DNA from: Chloroflexota bacterium | Lineage (GTDB): Bacteria > Chloroflexota > Anaerolineae > 4572-78 > J111 | Direction: 5' to 3' | Length of the DNA stretch: 53,958 nt | Assembly: GCA_016860845.1 (NCBI GenBank) | Contig: BOKF01000058.1 | Span: 1 to 53,958, forward strand | Part shown: in pieces, positions 25,133-32,462 of the stretch | Position numbering within the stretch: the first letter of the stretch is position 1 | Layout: each line of letters starts with the position of its first letter | Notes under the pieces: model-generated | What the model saw: the letters and a program-made list of their open reading frames with translations, nothing else | Databases searched by the model: none | What the model was told of the DNA's origin: nothing | Made by a program: the position numbers and the translations under genes

Positions 25133-25161
25133 TTGACTTTTGTGAAAAATGACATTACAAT
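25133..25161 (+). promoter_or_regulatory. Strong sigma-70-type promoter for the REC-Roadblock gene
   Basis: TTGACT, a 17-base spacer and TACAAT lie 66 bases before the ATG at 25227. Both hexamers match the consensus at five or more positions. Confidence 0.75.
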
Positions 25162-25226
25162 GGTTTATAAGTTAAGCTAAATCATCTTTAAGCCACTAAA
25201 TCTCTCATCAATGTTTATAGACAGCC

Positions 25227-26204
25227 ATGGCAAAAGCGAATATTCTTGTAGTTGACAGTGACGAAGGCTTCGGCTTCATGCTCAAAGAGGGGCTGCAAAA
25301 TAGCGGCCAGTATACTGCCAGGTGGGTTCACAGCGGCAGCGATGCCTTGCAGGCAGTGATTGAGCAAGCCTTTGATTTGGTGATTATTGACATGGCCTTG
25401 ACGGATATGCCCCCGGCCAAGCTGGTACAGGCCATCCGCGAAGCCAAAAACGGGATGCGGATTATGATGATCCCGTTAATAGGTCAGGACCTACCCGATA
25501 AGATTAAGGCTCTGGAGATCAACGGCATTCTAACCAAGCCGTTTTTTGTGGGTGACTTACCCGATTTGATAGACCAGGCCACCGGGGAGCGCAAAAGTGT
25601 TCCCCAGGCACGTCCTGCGCCCGCCCCAGTTCCGCCTCCTCCGGTAAAACCGGCTGCTCCACCGCCGCCTGCTCGTCCTGCCGCCGCGCCGCCAGCCTCC
25701 CCGCCTCCTGCACCTGTTGTCCCCCAAACAGCACCAGCTCCTGTCGCCGTTGAAAGCGCCATTATGGTGGACGAAAATTCTCCCTTGACTTTTGTTACCG
25801 TGCCGCAGGAAACCATTCGTTACCTCCGCGCCAATGAAACCGAAATTCTACGCCTGCTGGATGACCTGAACCGAGAAGTTCGGGCTGAAGCGATTTTGCT
25901 CATTGCCGGTCTGGAGTTGATTGCCCAGGCCGGGATGCTCAGCCGCGTTCAATGCCGGGAACTCACCCTGTTGGTGGCGCAAAGCTCCCAGGCAGCCGCC
26001 CAGGCTGCCAGTTTTTTGGGTGAACGAGCGGGTCGCTTTGCCCAGAGTTTACACGAAGGCAGCGAGTATCGCCTCTATTCGTTAAGTTTGGGTGAGGGGA
26101 TTTTATTGTCGCTGGCGCTCAGTTCAAACGTACCGTTAGGGATGATTCGGCATCAGTGCCGCCAAACTGCGGATCAACTGGCAAAATTTATCATCGAACG
26201 TTGA
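25227..26204 (+). CDS. Receiver plus Roadblock/LC7-like protein
   Basis: Residues 1-120 form a CheY-like receiver with the acidic pocket in VVDSDEG, the phospho-Asp in LVIIDMALTDM and the Lys in LTKPFFVGDL. Residues about 125-175 are a Pro/Ala linker. The C-terminal ~120 residues (EAILLIAGLELIAQAGML, YRLYSLSLGEGILLSLALS, LGMIRHQCRQTADQL) fit the Roadblock/LC7 pattern. That fold, as in MglB, regulates small Ras-like GTPases. I infer a phosphorylation-controlled Roadblock protein; no MglA-like GTPase is nearby. It has its own promoter. Confidence 0.75.
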   Translation: MAKANILVVDSDEGFGFMLKEGLQNSGQYTARWVHSGSDALQAVIEQAFDLVIIDMALTDMPPAKLVQAIREAKNGMRIMMIPLIGQDLPDKIKALEINGILTKPFFVGDLPDLIDQATGERKSVPQARPAPAPVPPPPVKPAAPPPPARPAAAPPASPPPAPVVPQTAPAPVAVESAIMVDENSPLTFVTVPQETIRYLRANETEILRLLDDLNREVRAEAILLIAGLELIAQAGMLSRVQCRELTLLVAQSSQAAAQAASFLGERAGRFAQSLHEGSEYRLYSLSLGEGILLSLALSSNVPLGMIRHQCRQTADQLAKFIIER

Positions 26205-26225
26205 ACGTTCAACATGGAACGTTCT
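26195..26225. repeat. Short word-repeat tract (GAACGTTGAACGTT family)
   Basis: GAACGTTGAACGTTCAAC and GGAACGTTC straddle the stop of the REC-Roadblock gene and lead into the convergent zinc-ribbon gene. It shares words with 11568-11635. Confidence 0.6.
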
Positions 26226-26515
26226 TACCCTCGTAGCCTTGCCCGCGCCTCGGCGCAGTGAGGGCAAGCGTCGCCTTTATAATCCCGGCCACAGCGAGAG
26301 CAGGTCTTTAATTCAGTTGCGGTAACGGCATTGCCCACCGGGGTCGCAATCAACATGATCTCAACGCCGGCATGTTGAGCGAGCCACTCCAAAACTGGCA
26401 CATTATTGATGGTGGCCCCATCCGGTCCTACGGTTAAAACACCGCGTAAAACCTGTGCTCCCATTTCGGTAACATTGATGGTTAATTTGCGGGCCTCACT
26501 TTTTGAGATGGCCAT
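26225..26515 (-). CDS. Small zinc-ribbon protein
   Basis: The 96-residue protein has an alpha/beta N-terminal part (about 1-70) and a C-terminal zinc ribbon, CSRCGRDYKGDACPHC. I do not recognise the N-terminal part. It starts three bases after the rsmI stop; the rsmI stop overlaps the AGGAGG that serves this ATG, so translation is probably coupled to rsmI. Confidence 0.78.
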   Translation of the reverse strand: MAISKSEARKLTINVTEMGAQVLRGVLTVGPDGATINNVPVLEWLAQHAGVEIMLIATPVGNAVTATELKTCSRCGRDYKGDACPHCAEARARLRG

Positions 26516-26518
26516 GCG

Positions 26519-27358
26519 CTACCTCCTCTGCTTCAGCATCTTTATTTTCTGAGCCAGAGAATAAACTTCACGTTTGCCCCAACCGCTCTGGTCGGTCAAT
26601 TGGCGCACGGCGTCTTTTACAGAAGCGCCGCCAGCCAGCGCCTGAGCTAACCCTGCTTCTACCTGAGCTTGATTCCACTCTAGTTCAGGCAGCGCACCGG
26701 CCACGATCAGGGTAAACTCGCCTCGAGGCTCTCGCTGCGTCCACTCCTGCTGCGCCTCGGCCAGCGTGCCCCGCCAGATTTCTTCGTGCAGTTTGGTTAA
26801 TTCCCGGCAAACCGCAACAGAACGATCCCCGCTCAAAAGATTAATCATATCGGCCAGAGTCTCTCGCAGACGATGAGGCGCTTCAAAAAAGACCAGCGTT
26901 GCCTGTTCAGCCGCAACTTCTTGCAAGAACCGCCGCCGGTCGCCGCGTTTACGAGGTAAGAATCCCAGAAAAAGAAAGCGATCGGTGGTCAAGCCGCTGG
27001 CCGGCAGGGCGGCCATCAGAGCGCTGGGGCCGGGAATAGAAATCACCTGGAACCCCTGCTCAACCGCGGCGCGCACTAATTCATAGCCGGGGTCAGAGAG
27101 AAGCGGTGTACCGGCCTCGGACACCAGGGCCACGTCTCCCTCGGCCAAAGCAGCCAAGACGCGACCCTGGCGAGTCACTTTATTGTGCTCATAATAACTG
27201 ACCAGCGGGCGACGAATGTCAAAGTGTTTCAACAACTGGCCGGTGGTGCGGGTATCTTCGGTGGCGATAAGGGATACTTCCCGCAAAATCCGCAATGCCC
27301 GCAGGGTAATGTCTTCCAGGTTGCCTAACGGCGTGGCGACAAGGTAAAGTGTGCCCAT
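26519..27358 (-). CDS. rsmI: 16S rRNA 2'-O-methyltransferase RsmI
   Basis: RsmI methylates the ribose of C1402 in 16S rRNA. The protein shows MGTLYLVATPLGNLEDITLRAL at the start, the IATEDTRTT motif, VSEAGTPLLSDPGYELV, SIPGPSALMAALPASG, and the conserved VFFEAPHRLRETL. I start at ATG 27358, giving 279 residues, close to the family length. The frame extends upstream into a word repeat and those residues are not conserved. Confidence 0.95.
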   Translation of the reverse strand: MGTLYLVATPLGNLEDITLRALRILREVSLIATEDTRTTGQLLKHFDIRRPLVSYYEHNKVTRQGRVLAALAEGDVALVSEAGTPLLSDPGYELVRAAVEQGFQVISIPGPSALMAALPASGLTTDRFLFLGFLPRKRGDRRRFLQEVAAEQATLVFFEAPHRLRETLADMINLLSGDRSVAVCRELTKLHEEIWRGTLAEAQQEWTQREPRGEFTLIVAGALPELEWNQAQVEAGLAQALAGGASVKDAVRQLTDQSGWGKREVYSLAQKIKMLKQRR

Positions 27359-27360
27359 TC

Positions 27361-27424
27361 TAATCGTCAATGGCTCACAGTCAATTGACAATTGATAATT
27401 GACAGTTGATTATTGACCATTAAA
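27361..27424. repeat. Word-repeat tract (CAATTGACAATTGATAATTGAC family)
   Basis: The words GTCAATTGACAATTGA, TAATTGACAGTTGA and TTATTGACC are repeated between rsmI and selA. Tracts of this vocabulary are known from other bacteria, notably cyanobacteria. Confidence 0.7.
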
Positions 27425-27463
27425 TCCAGACCCAATGAACAATAAGAAATCATTTGCAGGGGT

Positions 27464-28861
27464 TTATCTCGAAAGGTTGAAAGTGGTCAGAGCATGTTCT
27501 AAGGCAGCGACAAGTGCTTTATCTTGCTCTGGCAGGACGGTGCGCGGGTCGAGCAGGAGCTGCTGGTTGTCAATACGGGCGATAACGGGTGGGTCAGCCT
27601 GGCGCAATTGGGCGGCCAGGGCATCTACGGAGGGAACGGTCACAGCCAGGGCTTTAGTTGGCAGGGTTTGGGCGGGCAAGCTGCCACCCCCTACCGTTGA
27701 GATGCTGTCTACTACCTGTAACGGCAATTTGGCAAATTGGGATAGACTGCGCAAGGCACGACGCCAATTCTGGGCGCGACGAGTCAAGGTAGCCAGATCA
27801 GCCGCGATCATGCGCCAAACAGGAATTTCAGTGGTAGCCTTACCTTCGAGATAAGCCAAGAGGGTGGCCTGTAGAGCCGCCAGGGTAGTTTTATCTACCC
27901 GCAGGGCACGGATCAAAGGATGCTTTTTGATCTGTTCGATCAACGCCGCCCGGCCCAGAATCAGCCCCGCCTGGGGACCACCCAACAACTTATCGCCGCT
28001 GGCGGTGACCAAGTCAACGCCGGCAGCTAAACTCTCCTGGATGGTCGGCTCGTGAGCCAAGCCAAAGGGAACCGTATCCAGGAGCGTACCCGAACCGAGG
28101 TCCTCCATGAAGGGGAGGTGATAGGCTTGAGCCAATTCGGCCAACTCGGCCAGAGTGGGCTGAGTGGTAAAGCCGATGATTTGATAATTGCTATAGTGGA
28201 CGCTCAGTAACAGGCCGGTACGCTGCGGGTCAATGGCTTGTTCAAAATCCTGCCGATAGGTGCGATTGGTTGTTCCAACCTCGACCAAATGCGCACCGGA
28301 TTGGGCCATAATCTCCGGGATACGAAACCCGCCGCCAATTTCAATCAGTTGGCTCCGGCTGATGATAACTTCTTTGTCTTTGGCCAGGGCGCTCAAGGCC
28401 AGGATGACTGCGCCGGCATTGTTGTTGACCACCACGGCGGCTTCAGCGCCCGTCAGGCGGCAGAGCAGATCGGCGGCATGGGTATAACGAGAGCCACGCG
28501 CGCCTGCTTCCAGGTCGTATTCCAGGTTGGAATACGTGGAGGCAGCCTGAAGCATCGCTTGCTGAGCGCGCTGACTTAATAAAGCCCTGCCCAGGTTAGT
28601 ATGGATAATTACCCCCGTTGCATTGATAACCGGCTGCAAAGAGGGACGTACGGTGACAGAGAGGCGGGCCAAAATGGCTTTAACCAACGCAGCGGCAGAT
28701 TGCACGGGTTGGCCCGCTATAATACACTGGCGGGCCAGGTCTAATTCGGCCCGGATGGCGTCAACAACCAGGGCATGACCGTGAATTTCAGTCAGTGGAG
28801 CGAGTTGATCGTTCTGTAGAAGTTTGTCCACGCTGGGCAACTGGCGAAGTTGAGCCTGCAT
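27464..28861 (-). CDS. selA: L-seryl-tRNA(Sec) selenium transferase
   Basis: SelA is the PLP enzyme that converts seryl-tRNA(Sec) to selenocysteinyl-tRNA(Sec), so its presence suggests selenoprotein synthesis. It is 465 residues, the normal length. Seen are the N-terminal LRQLPSVDKLL, NATGVIIHTNLGRALLS, NNNAGAVILAL, HYSNYQIIGF, and the PLP-lysine in VTASGDKLLGGPQAG. selB, selD and tRNA(Sec) are not in this window. It begins five bases after a small membrane-protein gene. Confidence 0.95.
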   Translation of the reverse strand: MQAQLRQLPSVDKLLQNDQLAPLTEIHGHALVVDAIRAELDLARQCIIAGQPVQSAAALVKAILARLSVTVRPSLQPVINATGVIIHTNLGRALLSQRAQQAMLQAASTYSNLEYDLEAGARGSRYTHAADLLCRLTGAEAAVVVNNNAGAVILALSALAKDKEVIISRSQLIEIGGGFRIPEIMAQSGAHLVEVGTTNRTYRQDFEQAIDPQRTGLLLSVHYSNYQIIGFTTQPTLAELAELAQAYHLPFMEDLGSGTLLDTVPFGLAHEPTIQESLAAGVDLVTASGDKLLGGPQAGLILGRAALIEQIKKHPLIRALRVDKTTLAALQATLLAYLEGKATTEIPVWRMIAADLATLTRRAQNWRRALRSLSQFAKLPLQVVDSISTVGGGSLPAQTLPTKALAVTVPSVDALAAQLRQADPPVIARIDNQQLLLDPRTVLPEQDKALVAALEHALTTFNLSR

Positions 28862-28865
28862 GTTT

Positions 28866-29243
28866 TTAGCCTCGCGTCAGGAAAAAGGTTTCAATCAGAA
28901 TAAAGACGCCCAACAGCACGGCGGCAATTGTCCAATTCAACGCCCGGATCAGTTGGAGATAAGCCAGCACAATGCCGAGAAACCCCACCCAGGCCCCTTG
29001 CCGGATGAGTCGGGTTTTGTCACGCTCCAGCCAGCCGGGTCTGGCAAACCGATGATTAAAGTAGGTTGTGATCGGAATGGTGGCGCTACCCAGCCCCAAA
29101 AATAAAAAGGTGAATAAGAGCAGTTGCGGCTGAGCTAAAACCGTATCTGGATTTGGCCAGAGATTAGTAACTACGTAGTAGAGTCCCAAAAAGCTCAAAG
29201 CCGCGACAATTATTGATAACAAAACCCACCATATAGGGCGCAT
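28866..29243 (-). CDS. Small four-helix membrane protein
   Basis: This 125-residue protein has about four membrane segments (WWVLLSIIVAALSFLGLYYV, LLLFTFLFLGLGSATIPI, WVGFLGIVLAYLQLI, IAAVLLGVFILIETFFL). I do not recognise a family. ATG 29243 was chosen because a TATAAT (29274-29279 on the minus strand) lies between it and the first ATG at 29294. It is directly upstream of selA and likely shares its message. Confidence 0.75.
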   Translation of the reverse strand: MRPIWWVLLSIIVAALSFLGLYYVVTNLWPNPDTVLAQPQLLLFTFLFLGLGSATIPITTYFNHRFARPGWLERDKTRLIRQGAWVGFLGIVLAYLQLIRALNWTIAAVLLGVFILIETFFLTRG

Positions 29244-29294
29244 GAATTCAGAACGATTTAGGATTAACCGGGATTTCGGAACATTATACCTCAT

Positions 29295-29958
29295 TTAAAG
29301 ATAAACGTCATCTGGACTATGAGTAAGTTATCCTATTTGTTATTGTCATGATTAATCTTTATTTAGTAATATATAGTAGAGATTGGGGATAAGTGGATAA
29401 ACGCTAGAAGTCACGCCTTTACTACTAGATATAGCGAGAAAGTAAGTAAGACGACTATATCTTGATTAGGGTGCTTCAAAAGTTGTGGGGATAATTCTGA
29501 GGATAAAGAAGAGGGAGTTTTAATAGATAAAGTTAGCAAATTTTGTCAAATCGAGTGGATTCTATATTTTGGGTGGGGGAGGCTAGTTATACCTATATGT
29601 AGTGTTTACGTGAATAAGGACCAAATTGGATTAATTGAGGAAGCTTAAAAGTTATCCCCAAATAGGGCTACTTATCCACAGTTATCTAGGGGTTATCCAC
29701 AAAATTGAGCAAAAATTCACTGTTAAAAAGATAGAAACTGACAAACTTGTAGGTCCGTCACCGTTATTTAAGCCAAATTTGTATCTGCCTCGAATGGTTG
29801 TTGGGGTAGGCCGGGCTTGGAAGAAATTTTGTTTTTGCCAGAGCCGGCCGTTTGTAGCAATAGGTATTTTGTCCAGATTGAAGCAAAGTTATCCCCAGTG
29901 AGAATCAGTTATCCACAGTTATTTGCACAGTTATCCACAATTTTAGTGTGTTATTGAC
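29295..29958. other. oriC: Origin of replication, dnaA-downstream part (oriC)
   Basis: This 660-base non-coding stretch holds many DnaA boxes. TTATCCACA occurs at 29672-29680, 29693-29701, 29909-29917 and 29931-29939. TTATCCCCA occurs at 29652-29660 and 29889-29897. Reverse-strand boxes are TGGGGATAA at 29384-29392 and 29486-29494, and AGTGGATAA at 29392-29400. Neighbouring boxes in the right-hand groups are spaced 20-22 bases apart, about two helical turns. The AT-rich stretch 29335-29375 and the region 29495-29640 are candidates for unwinding. No credible gene is present. A second box cluster lies beyond dnaA at 31869-31933. Confidence 0.88.
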
Positions 29959-29995
29959 AAAAAAGGCAACTGCACGCGAACAGTTGCCTTTTTTT
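29959..29995 (-). terminator. Terminator of dnaA (bidirectional)
   Basis: AAAAAAGGCAACTG and CAGTTGCCTTTTTT form a perfect 14-base stem around an eight-base loop, with T-runs on both strands. It lies 35 bases past the dnaA stop and separates it from oriC. Confidence 0.92.
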
Positions 29996-30029
29996 GAACA
30001 GCGCAAATAATAGAGGGATAGGCGCTGAG

Positions 30030-31421
30030 TTAGTGTCTCTTTTGTTGATAAATTATCTCTCGAATAGATAACATCTCCCGGCGCAGCCTGTCATTTTGTT
30101 CAATTTGGGAGGCAATCTTCTCCCAGCCGTACATGACCGTGGTGTGGTCACGCCCGCCCAGGGCCTCACCAATTTGGGGAAGCGATGCGCCGGTTTCCTC
30201 TCGGGCCAGGTACATGGCCATCTGCCGGGCAAAGGCTACTTCTTTACTGCGACCCCGTTTGATGAGGACCTCTACCTCAATGCGGTAGAAAGTGGCTACG
30301 GCAGCAATAACCTGCTCGACGGTGAGTTCAGCTTGCCGCGAGACGATGTCCTGCAGAGCGGCATTAGCCAGCTCGATATTGATCGGGTGGCGCATCATGG
30401 CGGCGTGAGCAATGACCTTGTTGAGCGCACCTTCCAGTTCGCGGATGTTGTTCTGAGCGCGCCGGGCGATGAATTCCATCACATCGTCGGGAACACGCAC
30501 GCCCTGAGAGTCGGCTTTGAAGCGCAAGATGGCGATGCGGGTTTCCAGGTCAGGCGGCTGCACGTCGGCCAAAAGACCCCATTCAAAACGGGAGCGCAGC
30601 CGGTCTTCCAGGGTAGTGATCGCCTTAGGCGGCCGGTCGCTGGAGAGGACAATTTGGCCGCCGGAGGAGTGGAGGGTATTAAAGGTATGGAAGAATTCTT
30701 CCTGGGTACTTTCTTTACCGGCAATAAATTGAATGTCGTCAATCAAAAGAAAATCGGTTGTGCGGTATTTTTCACGAAATAAATCGGTGGATTGGCTGCG
30801 GATGGCATTGATCAGGTCATTGGTAAAGGTTTCGGACGAAGTATAAATCACCGTCCGGCCGCGGGCCAGGGCATAATGGGCGATTGCCTGGAGAAGATGG
30901 GTTTTCCCCAAACCTACCCCCCCATATAGGAAGAGGGGGTTGTAAGCGTCGGCGGGTCTTTCGGCTACCGCCAGAGATGCCGCATGGGCCAAGCGATTTG
31001 AAGCACCGACAATAAACTGTTCGAAGACGTACTTGTGGTTTAGCATGAGGCGCTCTTTGGCTTCGCGATAATGACCGTTACCGTTGTTGTTCCCGTTCTT
31101 TGAAGTCTGTCCGTTCGCCGGTTCTGGACTCTGGAGCAAGGGGGGCGGTGGTTGGTCACTGATAGCTTCCGCAGTCAGATGGTCTACCGTAAATTGAATA
31201 TTGACAGCGCGCCCCAACACATGGGTCACTGCTCGGCTAATCGTAGCAAAGAGTCTATTTTCTAGCCAATCTTTAGCAAAAGCACTTTTGGTTCCAATGA
31301 CCAGCCTATCGCTGTCCTGAGCAACAATACGGGTATCTTTGATCCAGGTATCAAAAGTAGCCCGTGTCATTTGCAATTGTAACTGACCTAAGGTTGCCTG
31401 CCAAACTTGGTCGGTATCCAT
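30030..31421 (-). CDS. dnaA: Chromosomal replication initiator DnaA
   Basis: DnaA binds DnaA boxes and opens oriC. The protein has 463 residues from ATG 31421, which follows AGGGAGA; a longer open frame upstream is not conserved in sequence character. Domain I is about 1-85 (VWQATLGQLQLQMTRATFDTWI). A Gln/Asn-rich linker follows. Then come the AAA+ domain with Walker A (GGVGLGKTHLL) and Walker B (FLLIDDIQFIAGKE), and domain IV with the DnaA signature GGRDHTTVMYGWEKI. It lies on the minus strand between two box clusters. Confidence 0.98.
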   Translation of the reverse strand: MDTDQVWQATLGQLQLQMTRATFDTWIKDTRIVAQDSDRLVIGTKSAFAKDWLENRLFATISRAVTHVLGRAVNIQFTVDHLTAEAISDQPPPPLLQSPEPANGQTSKNGNNNGNGHYREAKERLMLNHKYVFEQFIVGASNRLAHAASLAVAERPADAYNPLFLYGGVGLGKTHLLQAIAHYALARGRTVIYTSSETFTNDLINAIRSQSTDLFREKYRTTDFLLIDDIQFIAGKESTQEEFFHTFNTLHSSGGQIVLSSDRPPKAITTLEDRLRSRFEWGLLADVQPPDLETRIAILRFKADSQGVRVPDDVMEFIARRAQNNIRELEGALNKVIAHAAMMRHPINIELANAALQDIVSRQAELTVEQVIAAVATFYRIEVEVLIKRGRSKEVAFARQMAMYLAREETGASLPQIGEALGGRDHTTVMYGWEKIASQIEQNDRLRREMLSIREIIYQQKRH

Positions 31422-31657
31422 AATAATCTCCCTAAGATACTGAGGACATAACAGCTTCAGGAACGATTTAGAGACAAAAACGTACAGGGTGCAACGAAAG
31501 TTGACCTTTACGTTTAATATGCGCCTCGGTGATGAGGGTGAACTGGCTGCGGGTGGTGGATTATTTTGATGTATAGACGGTGACTGTATGCTGGAGATCT
31601 TACTGCGGAAAGTCTCAAGAATAGATAAATTGCAGCCAAATAGTTGCAATTTAAGAA

Positions 31658-31692
31658 CCTATCTCTTTTCGTGGGTGTTATAAAGAGATAGG
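31658..31692 (-). promoter_or_regulatory. Hairpin in the dnaA upstream region
   Basis: CCTATCTCTTT and AAAGAGATAGG pair perfectly over 11 bases around a 13-base loop, about 240 bases before the dnaA start. It may be part of the dnaA leader. Otherwise 31422-31860 holds no gene. Confidence 0.5.
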
Positions 31693-31868
31693 AATGATAA
31701 AATCCAAAAGTCTATGGCAAAAAATGAATACTAATGAGGAAAGAAGAACCCTCCACTACAGTCGAGTCGAATTTTACCAAACCTGCTATCCCCTGGCAAT
31801 AGCTAGACCTTAAAAAAAGCCTCTTCTAACTTTTTTTTAAGAAAAGTTATGGTTAGTCACAATCTTTT

Positions 31869-31933
31869 TGTGGATAAGTTGTGAGTAACAGAAAATAACT
31901 CCCCGTATAACTTTGTGCATAACGTGGGGATAA
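31869..31933. other. Second DnaA-box cluster, upstream of dnaA
   Basis: TGTGGATAA at 31869-31877 and TGGGGATAA at 31925-31933 are reverse-strand DnaA boxes, with the near-match TGTGCATAA between them. With the downstream cluster they make a bipartite arrangement around dnaA and could also autoregulate dnaA. Confidence 0.7.
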
Positions 31934-31961
31934 CTTTGACCCAAAAAAGACTTAACATGAT

Positions 31962-31989
31962 TTGACAAAAGCCCCTCAAGTTGTATAAT
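31962..31989 (+). promoter_or_regulatory. Strong promoter of the cold-shock gene
   Basis: A perfect TTGACA and a perfect TATAAT are separated by 16 bases. The expected transcript would have a leader of about 140 bases before the GTG at 32136. It ends just past the DnaA-box cluster, so DnaA could affect it. Confidence 0.85.
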
Positions 31990-32135
31990 CATTCACAATT
32001 ATAAAAATAAGTGCAGTTTTTCTCTGGGCCAGCCGCAGGAGTCTAGCAGCATCAATCCGGCGGTTTTTTTTTGGCTCAAAAATGTATGAAAACGAACAGT
32101 TAAAATATAATTCTTAAGCAAAGAGGTATTTAATC

Positions 32136-32345
32136 GTGTCTGAGCGAATAACGGGAACGGTTAAGTGGTTTGATGCGGCCAAAGGCTATGGGTATATTGA
32201 TGCAGGAATTGGTGAGGATGTTTTTGTCCACTACCAGGCGATTATCGGAAATCAATTCAAAAACCTGTTAGCCGGTGATCGAGTTGAATTCTCGGTCAAT
32301 CACAGGCCCCGCGGGCCGGTGGCTTTAGAAGTCACCCGCGCCTAG
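32136..32345 (+). CDS. Cold-shock domain protein
   Basis: This 69-residue single CSD protein binds single-stranded RNA or DNA and acts as an RNA chaperone. The RNP1-like KGYGYIDA and RNP2-like VFVHYQAI motifs are present. The start is GTG at 32136 with AGAGG 9-10 bases upstream. The long leader after the strong promoter contains a nine-base T-run near 32064-32072, typical of leaders that control such genes. A strong terminator follows. It lies between dnaA and the RNase J gene. Confidence 0.93.
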   Translation: MSERITGTVKWFDAAKGYGYIDAGIGEDVFVHYQAIIGNQFKNLLAGDRVEFSVNHRPRGPVALEVTRA

Positions 32346-32372
32346 CCACTCGATCCATCAATTTGATGAACC

Positions 32373-32399
32373 AGCCCCGGACACACCGGGGCTTTTTTT
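32373..32399 (+). terminator. Intrinsic terminator of the cold-shock gene
   Basis: AGCCCCGG and CCGGGGCT pair perfectly around a five-base loop and are followed by seven T residues. Confidence 0.95.
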
Positions 32400-32462
32400 A
32401 AACGCTTATGCAGATTGCCAACCTCAACAACCATTTACTATAATTTCAAGGAGAAATTACCT

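Noticed and set aside
29635..29901. 88-codon open frame inside oriC
   Set aside because: It runs through the DnaA boxes, uses a poor start and shows no protein-like features.
31422..31649. N-terminal extension of DnaA to 539 residues
   Set aside because: The extra residues lack DnaA domain I character; the ATG at 31421 has a good ribosome binding site and gives normal length.
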